From assembly GCF_027857615.1 (NCBI RefSeq), contig NZ_JAQIFT010000059.1, positions 42,354-106,353 of the forward strand: a stretch of DNA of 64,000 nt. Direction: 5' to 3'. Shown here one piece after another: positions 23,325 to 32,615 of the stretch (position 1 is the stretch's first letter; each line of letters starts with the position of its first letter). A program made the position numbers and the translations under genes. This stretch comes from Holtiella tumoricola (lineage in GTDB: Bacteria > Bacillota > Clostridia > Lachnospirales > Cellulosilyticaceae). The notes under the pieces were generated by a model. It was not told the DNA's origin, made no database searches, and saw only the letters and a program-made list of their open reading frames with translations.

Positions 23325-24932
23325 ATGTCTTGTCCAACAAGAGGAGAAGTAGAGTCGTTATACGATAAAATTAGCGGCTTTGAATTTAAGGAAATTTTAA
23401 TCAACATTGCTAAAAGTTCAAAAGAAAAACAACCTATTTTAGATGCAGGAAGAGGGAATCCAAACTGGACTGCTACTCTTCCAAGACAAGCTTTCTTTGC
23501 TTTTGGCCAATTTGCAGTACTTGAAACACAACGTACATGGCAAGAAGAAAACTTAGCAGGGATGCCAAGCCGAGATGGTATTGGCGCCCGACTTACTCGC
23601 TTTTTAAGTGCATACCCAGATCGTAAAGTTGCAGGTTTTATCCGTGAGTTTGTAGATTATGGTGTTAAAACATTAGGATTTAAGGAAGAGGCTTGGATTC
23701 ATGAGTTAGCCCATGGGATTATTGGAGATCAATATCCGTTTCCAGATCGTTCTTTAGTACATATTGAAAAGCTTGTAAAAGCCTATTTACTTAAAGAACT
23801 CTGTCCTAATAGAGAAATTGAAGGTAAGTTTGATATGTTTAGTGTGGAAGGTGGCGCAGCAGGAATGTGTTATTTATTTGATTCTCTGATGCATAATCAT
23901 CTTTTACATAAAGGGGATAAAATTGCACTTATGACCCCTATTTTTACACCATACTTAGAAATACCAGAACTTCCAGATTACGAGTTTGAAACCATCTATA
24001 TTCGTGCAACTGAAGTTGAAGAAGATGGTCATACAAGTATGCAATATACAAAAGAAGCACTTGATCAGCTTAAAGATAATGAGGTAAAAGCAGTCTTTAT
24101 TGTTAATCCAAACAATCCACTTTCTATTGCATTAAGTGGAACAAGTAAGCAATACCTTATTGATCTTGTCAAAAATGACCGTCCAGATCTAATGATTGTG
24201 ACAGACGATGTGTATAGTACTTTTGTACCTCAATTTTGTTCTTTACTAGCAGATTTACCTTATAATACACTTTGCATTTACTCATTCTCAAAATACTTTG
24301 GTGTAACAGGCTGGAGACTTGGGACAGTACTCTTACATGAGCGTAATGTTTTTGATGATCAAATTAAAAAATTACAACCATGGGAACATGAAGAGTTAGA
24401 AAAACGTTATACATCACTTGGTACACATGCCTGTGATGTAAAGTTTATTGATCGTATGGTAGCAGACAGTCGTCTTGTTGCCCTTAATCATACAGCAGGA
24501 CTTTCTACACCGCAACAAGTACAGATGGCTTTCTTTAGCGGTTTTGCGCTTCTAGATGAAGGTGACCATTATAAGAAGCTTACAAGACGTATTTGTAAAA
24601 AACGTAAACGCACTCTTTATGAAGGGATGCAACGTGTAATAAAAAAAGATCCTTATGATGCATACTACTACACAGAAGTTAATCTCAAGGAGTGGTTAGT
24701 AGAGGAATGGGGACAAGAAGTAGCAGATGCTGTTATTTCACGCTATAAATGTGTAGATTTCCTTTATGAATTAGCACATCAACATAATGTGATTTTGCTT
24801 GCAGCTGATGGTTTTGCATCCTCTAAGTGGGGTGTGCGTGTATCTTTAGCTAACTTAGATGAAGGTGCCTATTTAAGAATTGGACGTGCAATGTATAAAG
24901 TATTAAATCAATGGGTAAAAGAAGTTAAATAG
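23325..24932 (+). CDS. aspD: Aspartate 4-decarboxylase (bifunctional aminotransferase type)
   Basis: A 535-residue fold-type I PLP enzyme that converts L-aspartate to L-alanine and CO2 and can act as an aspartate aminotransferase. The PLP lysine is Lys323 in YSFSKYFGVTGWRLG. The cofactor-binding segments are FSVEGGAAGMCYLFDSL, VNPNNPLS and VTDDVYSTF. The long N-terminal part (DAGRGNPNW, RDGIGARL, LAHGIIGDQYPFPDR) is specific for this decarboxylase and absent from ordinary aminotransferases. The start has TAGGAGGTC nine bases upstream. In other bacteria it works with an aspartate:alanine exchanger (AspT) to make a proton gradient; no exchanger is in this window. Confidence 0.92.
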   Translation: MSCPTRGEVESLYDKISGFEFKEILINIAKSSKEKQPILDAGRGNPNWTATLPRQAFFAFGQFAVLETQRTWQEENLAGMPSRDGIGARLTRFLSAYPDRKVAGFIREFVDYGVKTLGFKEEAWIHELAHGIIGDQYPFPDRSLVHIEKLVKAYLLKELCPNREIEGKFDMFSVEGGAAGMCYLFDSLMHNHLLHKGDKIALMTPIFTPYLEIPELPDYEFETIYIRATEVEEDGHTSMQYTKEALDQLKDNEVKAVFIVNPNNPLSIALSGTSKQYLIDLVKNDRPDLMIVTDDVYSTFVPQFCSLLADLPYNTLCIYSFSKYFGVTGWRLGTVLLHERNVFDDQIKKLQPWEHEELEKRYTSLGTHACDVKFIDRMVADSRLVALNHTAGLSTPQQVQMAFFSGFALLDEGDHYKKLTRRICKKRKRTLYEGMQRVIKKDPYDAYYYTEVNLKEWLVEEWGQEVADAVISRYKCVDFLYELAHQHNVILLAADGFASSKWGVRVSLANLDEGAYLRIGRAMYKVLNQWVKEVK

Positions 24933-24938
24933 AATATA

Positions 24939-24978
24939 AAAAAGAGCTATTACACAGTGAAATGTAATAGCTCTTTTT
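24939..24978 (+). terminator. Terminator after aspD
   Basis: 16-bp stem AAAAAGAGCTATTACA with its complement, 8-nt loop, T-run. Confidence 0.92.
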
Positions 24979-25070
24979 GTATTGAGAGTATGAATGAGGT
25001 AGAACTGTTATATTTATACATAGACGAAATAATTAGCTTGGATTAAAATAAATTTAATGGAGGTGTACAG

Positions 25071-26216
25071 ATGACGCATTTAATTTATTATAAAAAGCCT
25101 TATGAGATGGCTTTTAAGGCAAAAGTTATAAAATGTATAGAAAGTGAAGCAGGCTATTGTGTATTGCTCGATCAAACAGCATTTTTCCCTGGAGGAGGTG
25201 GGCAACCAGCAGACCAAGGGATTTTGAATGGATTGCCAGTAGTTAAGCTTCTAGAAGAAGAGGAGCATATTTATCATATTGTAGGGGAACCACTAGAAGT
25301 AGGACAAGAGGTAGAAGGCATTGTGGACGCAAAGAGACGACGTGACTTTATGCAGCAACATAGCGGAGAACATATTGTCTCTGGTCTTATTCATAAACTC
25401 TATGGCTATAACAATGTAGGTTTTAGTCTTGGAGAAGAAAAGATGACAGCAGACTTTGATGGTGTACTCACCAAAGAGCAAGTAGAAGAAGTTGAGCGGT
25501 TAGCCAATGAAGCAGTCTATCAAAATATTCCTATACAAGGAAAAGGCTATACACAACAAGAAATTGAAACGATTCCATATCGCTCTAAAAAGAGATTAGA
25601 AGGAATCATTCGCTTAGTAGATATTGAAGGATATGACTGTTGTGCGTGCTGCGGTGTACATGTTGAAACAACAGGTGAAATTGGTGTAATCAAAATAATA
25701 ACAGCCGATAAGCATAGAAGTGGAACCAGGTTGACCTTATTATGTGGGGGGCGTGCTTTAAAAGATTATCAACTAAAAAATAATCAAGTTTATGCTCTAA
25801 TGGATAAATTGTCTGTTAAGAGCGAAGAAGTGGTAGAGGGAGTTTGTCGTCTCGTGGAAGAAAAAGAGGACTTAAAGCAACAAGTTGCTAAACTTAAGCG
25901 TCAAGTGTTTGAAACTAAAATGGCCCAAGTAGACCTTCAGGAACCTTTATGTACCCTTGAAGAAGCAACACCTTTTGAATTACGCCTTTTTGCAAGTATA
26001 TGGATGGAGCGTTCTACAGCGCCATGTTTATTACTTACCTGTGATGAGAAAGGTTATAAATATGCATTGGGTGGACCGAGTGAACTTGTAGGCGGTTGGG
26101 CGAAAACGCTTAATAGTCAGTTTAAAGGTAAAGGTGGAGGGAGAGAAATTTGCCAAGGAACACTTGAAGGAAGTTATGAAGCAATTAAAGAAGCGTATTT
26201 AAAAGTTATTTCTTAA
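25071..26216 (+). CDS. AlaX-type alanyl-tRNA editing protein with DHHA1 domain
   Basis: A 381-residue trans-editing factor related to the editing domain of alanyl-tRNA synthetase, expected to hydrolyse Ser-tRNA(Ala) or Gly-tRNA(Ala). The N-terminal part has TAFFPGGGGQPADQG. The zinc/catalytic pair is HSGEH (His97, His101), followed by CxxxH (Cys193, His197 in CACCGVHV). A short coiled coil at about 255-290 leads to a C-terminal DHHA1-like domain ending in GKGGGREICQGTLEG. This is the long AlaX class. The start has AATGGAGGTG upstream. It is a single gene between the aspD terminator and the next promoter. Confidence 0.88.
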   Translation: MTHLIYYKKPYEMAFKAKVIKCIESEAGYCVLLDQTAFFPGGGGQPADQGILNGLPVVKLLEEEEHIYHIVGEPLEVGQEVEGIVDAKRRRDFMQQHSGEHIVSGLIHKLYGYNNVGFSLGEEKMTADFDGVLTKEQVEEVERLANEAVYQNIPIQGKGYTQQEIETIPYRSKKRLEGIIRLVDIEGYDCCACCGVHVETTGEIGVIKIITADKHRSGTRLTLLCGGRALKDYQLKNNQVYALMDKLSVKSEEVVEGVCRLVEEKEDLKQQVAKLKRQVFETKMAQVDLQEPLCTLEEATPFELRLFASIWMERSTAPCLLLTCDEKGYKYALGGPSELVGGWAKTLNSQFKGKGGGREICQGTLEGSYEAIKEAYLKVIS

Positions 26217-26227
26217 TAAATCTTAAG

Positions 26228-26256
26228 TTGCATGGAGAAATAGACGGCTGTATAAT
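26228..26256 (+). promoter_or_regulatory. Promoter for AIM24-like gene
   Basis: TTGCAT, 17-bp spacer, TATAAT, 30 bases before the start codon at 26287. Confidence 0.72.
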
Positions 26257-26286
26257 AAACATGAAATGAGATAAAGGGGGAATAAT

Positions 26287-26970
26287 ATGGAGTATCGTGT
26301 TTTTGGAGATGATTTACCAGCGGTATCAGTAAAACTTAATTCAGGCGAAAGTATTTATACACAATCTGGTGGCATGGCTTGGATGGATGATGGTATTGTC
26401 ATGGATACCAATGTAAAAGGTGGTCTTATGAAAGGGATTGGTCGTATGTTTTCAGGGGAATCCTTATTTATGGCGACTTATACTTCTAGAAAGCCTGATG
26501 CGGAAATCGTATTTGCTTCAACTTTTCCTGGTAAAATTTTAGCTTTAGAAGTAGATGGTTCAAAAGAATACATTTGCCAAAAAAGTGCTTTCCTATGTGG
26601 AACAACGGGTGTGGAATTAGGTGTGGAATTTACAAAACGTTTCTCAGCAGGTATGTTTGGTGGAGAGGGATTTATTCTCCAACGTATTAGTGGACATGGA
26701 ATGGTGTTTTTAGAAGTTGCAGGGAGTGTTGTAAGACGTGACTTAGCACCGGGTGAAGTTGTAAAAGTTGATACAGGAAATGTAGTTGGTTTTGAACGTG
26801 GTGTACGTTATGAAATTGAGACAGTTAAAGGGTTTAAGAATATCTTCTTTGGTGGAGAAGGGCTCTTTTTAACAAAACTAACAGGCCCGGGGACAATATG
26901 GCTTCAAACGATTACAATGCAAAACTTTGCGAGTCGTATTATACCATTCATACCAACATCAGGAAATTAA
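26287..26970 (+). CDS. AIM24 / TIGR00266-family protein
   Basis: A 227-residue cytosolic beta-rich protein of the AIM24 (TIGR00266, formerly DUF124) family, whose molecular role is unknown. Recognisable features are the N-terminal VKLNSGESIYTQSGGMAWMDD, GGLMKGIGRMFSGESLFMATYTS, the glycine-rich middle FGGEGFILQRISGHG, LAPGEVVKVDTGNVVGFE and the repeated EGLFLTKLTGPGTIWLQT. The repeating glycine turns suggest an internally repeated tryptophan-rich beta barrel. The ribosome binding site AAAGGGGGAA supports the start. It has its own promoter and terminator. Family assignment is firm; no function is claimed. Confidence 0.88.
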   Translation: MEYRVFGDDLPAVSVKLNSGESIYTQSGGMAWMDDGIVMDTNVKGGLMKGIGRMFSGESLFMATYTSRKPDAEIVFASTFPGKILALEVDGSKEYICQKSAFLCGTTGVELGVEFTKRFSAGMFGGEGFILQRISGHGMVFLEVAGSVVRRDLAPGEVVKVDTGNVVGFERGVRYEIETVKGFKNIFFGGEGLFLTKLTGPGTIWLQTITMQNFASRIIPFIPTSGN

Positions 26971-26982
26971 ATAATAAATAGA

Positions 26983-27021
26983 AGTGTTCTTGCATTTTAA
27001 AATGTAAGAGCGCTTTTTTTT
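26983..27021 (+). terminator. Terminator after AIM24-like gene
   Basis: 16-bp inverted repeat AGTGTTCTTGCATTTT / AAAATGTAAGAGCGCT with three G-U pairs, followed by eight T. Confidence 0.85.
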
Positions 27022-27072
27022 GTATGTTTAGATAGGCAATCGGGCAACATAAAAGAAAAAACGAGGAATGAG

Positions 27073-28491
27073 ATGATGAGACGCCCAAATTTTTTTATCT
27101 TAATTATATGCATTATTGGGCTAAGTTGTAATGTCTTATATGGTGAGGAACTAAAAGGCTTTGATACAAACTTAGTAATCGGACACTTAGTAGAGAGTGG
27201 ACAAACTTTAAAGTTTAAAGAGGAAACATTTAGCTTATATGAGGTCAATGAAACAACCCTTCTACCTATAGAAACACTCCTTACAATAGGGGTTAAGTTT
27301 GACCAAATAGGAGACACATTAGTGTTTTCTAGATTAGGTAAGGAAGAAACTTTAGCAGAAATTGTACCTTATAGTGGAACTGAGGTTGATGTCAGACTTG
27401 GTGAGCAGCCTATTTTAATAGGGTACATACCGACGTATCATATAAAAGTAGAGAAGACTATCATGATTCCTGTAGAGACACTTGGGGTACTTTATGATTT
27501 AACGGCAACATCGGATGGCTATAGGTTAGAAGAGCCAGTATACAGTGAAGCAAACTATTTGAAAATTTTAAATGGGTCCATTGTTAACTGCTCAGCGTAT
27601 CCTATTTATTTTGATTATATTGATATGTATTGGGATGGTGAAAACTTTATTGATCTTTATATGAAAAATCAAGTTTTACCCCCTAGATGTGAGAAAAAGA
27701 TAGAGATACAACCCACTATAGAAGGTAAGGCGGTCATCTATCTTAATACCTATATAGAAACCATACAAGATTTCCAGATGCCTTCTCCAGAAAGCTATGG
27801 GCAAAGGCCTATTCCTCTTTATAATGGTTATATGAAGGTAAAGCGTATTAAAGCTTTAGAAAAAATTTTTCCTAAATTTAAAGTGACAGCTAAAATAAAC
27901 TATAAAGTAGGCCAGTTTGAAAATGGTGAAGAAGTAGAACTTTGGAGAAGTGAGAAAGGTCAGTATCACGTTATATTAGATGAAAAGGGGAAAAAAGTAA
28001 CAGTCCCTTTAGGAAGCATTACAATTATAGGAGATAATGGACAGTGGCTTAGAGAAGCAACACAAAAGGAGTTAGAAGACTATGTGAATCTTAAAGATTA
28101 TGAAAGTCAAACAGAGTATTTACTTTGGACAGACCTTTTAAGACAACGTACCTATGCCTTTAAGGGAGAAAAAAATCAATGGGAACTTGTTAAAGTGATG
28201 AAATGTTCAACAGGTAAAGATAAAAGTTTAACGCCATCAGGACATTTTGAGATAGAATATAAAGTACCTTACTTTGGTATGGAAAAGGGCTATCGTTGTA
28301 AAAATGCTTCTGTTATATTTAGAGATTATATGTATCACTCTATTTTATTTGATAAAACAGGAGAGTATGTTAAATCAGGACTTTATCAGTTAGGAAGTCG
28401 TGTATCTCATGGCTGTATTCGCTTATCTGAAGAAGATAGTGGTTGGATCTATAAAAATATTCCTGAAAAAACAAAAGTATATATTGAATAA
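27073..28491 (+). CDS. Exported L,D-transpeptidase (YkuD domain)
   Basis: A 472-residue secreted cell-wall enzyme. Residues 1-24 are a signal peptide (MMRRPN, hydrophobic core, cleavage near YGEE). About 25-160 resembles the copper-amine-oxidase N-terminal-like module often found in clostridial wall proteins (LLPIETLLTIGVKFDQIG, MIPVETLGVLYD). A middle region of about 160-330 includes EKIFPKFKVTAKINYKVG. The C-terminal YkuD domain holds MYHSILFD and the catalytic SRVSHGCIRL (His446, Cys448). Such enzymes make 3-3 peptidoglycan cross-links or anchor proteins. Start codons at 27073 and 27076 are both possible after GAGGAATGAG. It is monocistronic or followed by the MFS gene after 57 bases. Confidence 0.9.
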   Translation: MMRRPNFFILIICIIGLSCNVLYGEELKGFDTNLVIGHLVESGQTLKFKEETFSLYEVNETTLLPIETLLTIGVKFDQIGDTLVFSRLGKEETLAEIVPYSGTEVDVRLGEQPILIGYIPTYHIKVEKTIMIPVETLGVLYDLTATSDGYRLEEPVYSEANYLKILNGSIVNCSAYPIYFDYIDMYWDGENFIDLYMKNQVLPPRCEKKIEIQPTIEGKAVIYLNTYIETIQDFQMPSPESYGQRPIPLYNGYMKVKRIKALEKIFPKFKVTAKINYKVGQFENGEEVELWRSEKGQYHVILDEKGKKVTVPLGSITIIGDNGQWLREATQKELEDYVNLKDYESQTEYLLWTDLLRQRTYAFKGEKNQWELVKVMKCSTGKDKSLTPSGHFEIEYKVPYFGMEKGYRCKNASVIFRDYMYHSILFDKTGEYVKSGLYQLGSRVSHGCIRLSEEDSGWIYKNIPEKTKVYIE

Positions 28492-28548
28492 AGGTAGATG
28501 ACCTTGCTACAATAGAAGGGACTATCATTAGAATTGAAGGAATAAACA

Positions 28549-29745
28549 ATGGACAGATTAATTCAAACAGAAGAAAAAGCGAATAGGAAGCAAATACACA
28601 TTTTGCTCATTTTAAATTTATTTATTATGGCTGCATTTAATATGGCTCATCCTGTAACGCCAAAGTTAATTAATGAAAATGGTTTTCCAAGCTATATGTT
28701 TGGTGTTTTCTTTGCCTTAATGGCAGTTGCAAACTATGTCATGTCTCCTGTATGGGGCTCTTTATCCGATCAAAAAGGGAGAAAGAAATTTCTTATTTTA
28801 GGTGTCATAGGATATGGACTCAGTCAATGGGGATTTGGACTTAGTCATCAAATTTTACCGATTATGATTTTTAGATTGGTAGGAGGTACATTTTCTATTT
28901 GTTATATAACAACAGCATTAGCTTATTTAACAGACTTAACGAGCCCTAAAGAACGTATGCGTTATTTATCGTATTACACAGCCACACTCTCACTAGGGGC
29001 TTCAATAGGATCGCTATTAGGTGGATTTATTGGACAAAATAATTACCAATATACATTTTTAGCACAAGGGAGCTTTTGTTTTGTATTAGCACTTGTACTC
29101 ATTCCATTTATTTATCAAAAGGCAACTAAAAGTGAAAAGCATGAAAAGATAGTGATCTACTTAGAACACTTAAAGCCACGTAGAACGACATTAGATTACC
29201 ATTCGGCTATAGGTATATTGATTGTAGTTATGGCACTTATTAATATGACCACAACATCTTATAACTCAACCATTAATTATTATATTGAATCAGTACTAAA
29301 TATGCCAAGTACAGTAAATGGACTTGTACTGGCTATAGCAGGCGTTATTGGACTTATTATGAATGTCTTTATAGGTCCATGGCTTAGTACGAAAGTAGCG
29401 GAGAAAACACTTATTCGTTACACAACATGCTTAACAGGTATATTTTTAATTATAGCAAGTCTTGTAAGCTCTATGGTAGTAGCACTTCTTTGCCTCGTAG
29501 GATTTGTAGCTGTGAGTGCACTTGTTATGCCTATTCAACAAAGTATGGTTTCTAAGTTAGCAGATAAAGACTATGGAACAGTAATGGGTGTTCAAGGTTC
29601 AGCTAAAGCCTTAGGGATGGTCATAGGTTCACTTGTCTCAGGATTTATTTTTGGAATTGGCCCTAAACTACCTTTTGTTTTTGCAGGTATAGCCTCTATT
29701 TTAGCATTTGTCATTCTTGGTAGGTTTAAAGAAGGAAATAAATAA
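28549..29745 (+). CDS. Major facilitator superfamily transporter (DHA1-like)
   Basis: A 398-residue membrane protein with about 12 helices. The MFS signature loop between helices 2 and 3 is GSLSDQKGRKKFLILG, and RLVGGTFSICYITTALAYLTDLTSP is the helix 4-5 region typical of drug-efflux DHA1 members (TetA or multidrug type). The short N-terminal tail (about 17 residues, polar) and central loop (EKHEKIVIYLEHLKPRR) are cytosolic. The substrate is unknown. The ribosome binding site is GAAGGAA. It ends in a very long terminator hairpin shared with convergent rqcH. No adjacent regulator is present. Confidence 0.85.
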   Translation: MDRLIQTEEKANRKQIHILLILNLFIMAAFNMAHPVTPKLINENGFPSYMFGVFFALMAVANYVMSPVWGSLSDQKGRKKFLILGVIGYGLSQWGFGLSHQILPIMIFRLVGGTFSICYITTALAYLTDLTSPKERMRYLSYYTATLSLGASIGSLLGGFIGQNNYQYTFLAQGSFCFVLALVLIPFIYQKATKSEKHEKIVIYLEHLKPRRTTLDYHSAIGILIVVMALINMTTTSYNSTINYYIESVLNMPSTVNGLVLAIAGVIGLIMNVFIGPWLSTKVAEKTLIRYTTCLTGIFLIIASLVSSMVVALLCLVGFVAVSALVMPIQQSMVSKLADKDYGTVMGVQGSAKALGMVIGSLVSGFIFGIGPKLPFVFAGIASILAFVILGRFKEGNK

Positions 29746-29749
29746 ATTT

Positions 29750-29817
29750 TCACTTAAATAAAAGTCCTATAGAACACAGGAGAAATACCTGCTTCTATAG
29801 GACTTTTATTTAAGTGA
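29750..29817. terminator. Bidirectional terminator, MFS / rqcH
   Basis: A 25-bp perfect stem (29750-29774 with 29793-29817) topped by a small CAGG/CCTG inner hairpin, lying between convergent genes. Confidence 0.92.
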
Positions 29818-29827
29818 TGGATAAGGT

Positions 29828-31597
29828 TTATTTTCCTTGAATCCCTTTTTCTAAAGATTTAATGAGTTTTTCATCTGGTGTGACATAAACTGTATTAAAG
29901 TTTGTGTAGATAACCATACCAGGTTTCGCATTTGGAACCTTTTTAACATTTTTACGGTAGGTATAATCAATGGCTACATTGCTAGAGAATTTAGCTTTAC
30001 TAAAGTAAGCAGCAAGCATAGCAGCTTCAATCAGCGTCACATCATTTGGTGCTTCACCAGGATTTAATTTAATAATAACGTGTGAACCAGGACCATCTTT
30101 AATGTGCAACCACATATCTGTTGTTTTAGCAAATTTCATAGTCAATTCATCATTTTGATAGTTGTTTTTACCTACATAGATAGTATGACCTTCACTAGAT
30201 TCAAAGTGCATATAAGGAATGACATTTTTAGGCACTTTTGTTTTGGCTACCTTACGTTTTTTGAGGTAACCCATTTCAATCAGTTCTAAGCGCAGTCCAT
30301 CAATATCTGCTTGTGTCTGAAGGAAATCTAATGAGACAAGCACAGAATTTAAATAGTCCAGTTCTTCATTAATATGTTCTAATTGCTCATGAGCTGCAAC
30401 TAGTGTACGCTTAGCTTTATTATAGTGTTTAAAGTATTTTTGGGCGTTTTCAATAGCTGTTAACTGTGGATCTAATGGAATCTCAATCATCTCATAGTTT
30501 TCGCTATAGTAGTTTGCAGTTTCAAAAGACTTAGCACCTGCAGGGACTTGGAACGAATAAGCTGTAAGGAGCTCGCCGTAAATTTTATAAATCTCTGCAT
30601 CTTCACTACTTTCAATGGCTTTTTCTTGAATAGCTTTTTTACGTACATTACGCTCAATAAAGTTTAAAAGTAACTTTTTAATATCTGCTGTTTTTTGTGA
30701 GACAACAGAGCGTGTGGATTGATCATAGTAGAAATGTTCTAGAAGTTCTGATAAGCTCGGGTAAGTTTCACTTTTAGGGAAAGACTCGCTAAGTGGGAAA
30801 CTATAAAAATCTACGCTATGGTCTGTTTCATCTAAGAAAAGGGTTGGCACAAATTCATGTTTTTTAACACCGTCCATAAAGTTTTTCATAACTTTATAGA
30901 GTTTTAGGCTTTCTTCAGATGATAAGAGATTACAAAGGGTTTCATCTTTCATACCAGCCGCATGGCAAAGTGCATGACTAACCATTGGACTTAATCCTTG
31001 ATACGTTGTATAAAGTGCTTTAAAGAGGGGCACTTCTAAACTGTTAAGATGGTCTATAAAGCTTTCTTTTGTTAAAGCACTTGGATCAAGTTTGGTTTGA
31101 TTATTAGGGTGAAAATAAGGTTTTCCAGGTAAAAGTTCACGCATACTACTTTGTAAGGCTGAAATATGTTTGATACTATCAATGATTGTACCATCAGCTT
31201 TAGTTAAAATAATATTACTGTGTCTTCCCATCATTTCGATAATAAGGCGTTTATTTTCGCGGTCACCTAATTCATTTGTAGCTTCAATGTCTAGCTGAAC
31301 GATACGTTCAAAACCAGGTTGAGAGACATTCATAATTCGACCACTAGAAAGATGTTTGCGAAGAAGCATACAAAACATAGGTGGTGTATTAGAAGTGTTC
31401 TTAACACGTGTTGTAAGGTGAATACGAGGGTAGTTACTTCCAGCAGTTAAAAAAAGTTTTAAAGCTTCTTTTTGGTTACGTACAGAGAGTAAGAGCTCGT
31501 CCTTTTCAGGTTGATAAATTTTATCGATACGCCCACCAATAAGGGCTTCTTGAAGTTCAGAGACGATGTGAGATACAACAATGCCGTCTAATGCCAT
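29828..31597 (-). CDS. rqcH: RqcH (NFACT / fibronectin-binding-like), ribosome quality control factor
   Basis: A 589-residue NFACT protein. In Bacillus subtilis RqcH binds stalled 50S subunits and directs C-terminal alanine tailing of the nascent chain. Seen here are the N-terminal ALDGIVVSHIVSEL and GRIDKIYQPEKDELLL, IEMMGRHSNIILT, a central coiled coil (about 340-440) and the C-terminal NFACT-R domain (EGHTIYVGKNNYQNDELT, DMWLHIKDGPGSHVII, VTLIEAAMLAAYFSKA). I chose ATG 31597 because AAAGGAGG lies seven bases upstream; an in-frame ATG at 31765 would overlap the divergent yicC gene and add a non-family hydrophobic stretch. It is a single-gene unit. Confidence 0.93.
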   Translation of the reverse strand: MALDGIVVSHIVSELQEALIGGRIDKIYQPEKDELLLSVRNQKEALKLFLTAGSNYPRIHLTTRVKNTSNTPPMFCMLLRKHLSSGRIMNVSQPGFERIVQLDIEATNELGDRENKRLIIEMMGRHSNIILTKADGTIIDSIKHISALQSSMRELLPGKPYFHPNNQTKLDPSALTKESFIDHLNSLEVPLFKALYTTYQGLSPMVSHALCHAAGMKDETLCNLLSSEESLKLYKVMKNFMDGVKKHEFVPTLFLDETDHSVDFYSFPLSESFPKSETYPSLSELLEHFYYDQSTRSVVSQKTADIKKLLLNFIERNVRKKAIQEKAIESSEDAEIYKIYGELLTAYSFQVPAGAKSFETANYYSENYEMIEIPLDPQLTAIENAQKYFKHYNKAKRTLVAAHEQLEHINEELDYLNSVLVSLDFLQTQADIDGLRLELIEMGYLKKRKVAKTKVPKNVIPYMHFESSEGHTIYVGKNNYQNDELTMKFAKTTDMWLHIKDGPGSHVIIKLNPGEAPNDVTLIEAAMLAAYFSKAKFSSNVAIDYTYRKNVKKVPNAKPGMVIYTNFNTVYVTPDEKLIKSLEKGIQGK

Positions 31598-31626
31598 AAT
31601 AGGACCTCCTTTAATTAATACCCGAA

Positions 31627-31635
31627 GTATAGCAT
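31627..31635 (-). promoter_or_regulatory. Extended -10 for rqcH
   Basis: On the minus strand TGCTATACT forms an extended -10 box about 30 bases before the start codon; no good -35 box is present. Confidence 0.4.
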
Positions 31636-31642
31636 AATTTTT

Positions 31643-31671
31643 TTGAAAATAGAAGTAAGGTATGCTATAAT
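31643..31671 (+). promoter_or_regulatory. Promoter of the yicC-gmk-rpoZ-priA unit
   Basis: TTGAAA, a 17-bp spacer and TATAAT with an extended TGC just before it, 33 bases before the yicC start. This is one of the strongest promoters in the window and heads the longest gene cluster. Confidence 0.85.
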
Positions 31672-31703
31672 ATGTAGCGATTAATAAGTAAAGGGGTAAC
31701 CTC

Positions 31704-32582
31704 ATGATAAAAAGTATGACAGGATACGGTAGATGTGAAAAAGAAGCATATAACCGAAAAGTCAATGTTGAAATCAGTACAGTGAATCATAGATACTGTG
31801 AGATTTCTATACGTATGCCAAAAGGCCTTACATCACTTGAAGACCCAATACGTAAAAAAGTAAAATCACTTATTGCAAGAGGGAAAGTAGAACTCAACCT
31901 TTTTATGACAAGTGTATCAGAAGACGATATTGAAGTCGTTGTAAATGAAGCAGCTTGTGTAGCATATGTAGAAGCACTTAGACAAGTTGGAACAAAACTT
32001 GGGCTCATAGATAATATAGGTCTTTCTGAACTTATGAATTTAAGTGATGCCATATCTATTCATAAGAAAGCATCAGATATAGAAGAAATATGGCCAATGA
32101 TAGAAGAAGCTTTAGATGAAGCTTTAAACAGTGTCATTACAATGAGAGAAAAAGAAGGTATTGCCTTAAAAGAAGATTTACTTCAAAAAGCAACTTTCCT
32201 TTTAGAAGTAGTGGGTTCACTAGAGCAAGTGAGTGACAAAATTGTTGCCCACTATAAAGTAAAGCTTGAAGAACGCCTTCAAAAGCTACTTGAAGATATT
32301 CCAGTAGATGAAACACGTCTTGCAACGGAGCTTGCGATTTTTGCAGATCGTACAGCTATTGATGAAGAACTTACAAGATTAAGAAGTCATATTAATCAGC
32401 TTCAGGCTATTTTAGAAGAAGAAGGTAGTGTTGGACGTAAGTTAGACTTCTTAATGCAAGAAATGAATCGTGAAGCCAATACTATTGCTTCTAAAGCCAA
32501 TGAATATCAAGTGACATCTTATGCTGTACAACTAAAGACAGAGATTGAAAAAATGAGAGAACAAATTCAAAATATAGAATAA
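31704..32582 (+). CDS. yicC: YicC/YloC family endoribonuclease
   Basis: A 292-residue protein with the N-terminal signature MIKSMTGYGR, followed by VEISTVNHRYCEISIRMPK, and the C-terminal DUF1732 part ending in LDFLMQEMNREANTIASKAN. The family has been shown to be an endoribonuclease acting on single-stranded RNA and sRNA-related substrates in E. coli and Bacillus; the targets here are unknown. The start has AAAGGGGT upstream. It opens a cluster with gmk and rpoZ, as in many Firmicutes. In many relatives the small regulator remA sits between yicC and gmk. The 33-base gap here leaves no room for it. Confidence 0.92.
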   Translation: MIKSMTGYGRCEKEAYNRKVNVEISTVNHRYCEISIRMPKGLTSLEDPIRKKVKSLIARGKVELNLFMTSVSEDDIEVVVNEAACVAYVEALRQVGTKLGLIDNIGLSELMNLSDAISIHKKASDIEEIWPMIEEALDEALNSVITMREKEGIALKEDLLQKATFLLEVVGSLEQVSDKIVAHYKVKLEERLQKLLEDIPVDETRLATELAIFADRTAIDEELTRLRSHINQLQAILEEEGSVGRKLDFLMQEMNREANTIASKANEYQVTSYAVQLKTEIEKMREQIQNIE

Positions 32583-32615
32583 GCAAAAGAATAATATTTT
32601 GATTTTAAGGAGATA

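Noticed and set aside
31598..31765. Longer N-terminus of rqcH with a hydrophobic stretch
   Set aside because: It would overlap yicC and the divergent promoters; AAAGGAGG and the family N-terminus place the start at 31597.
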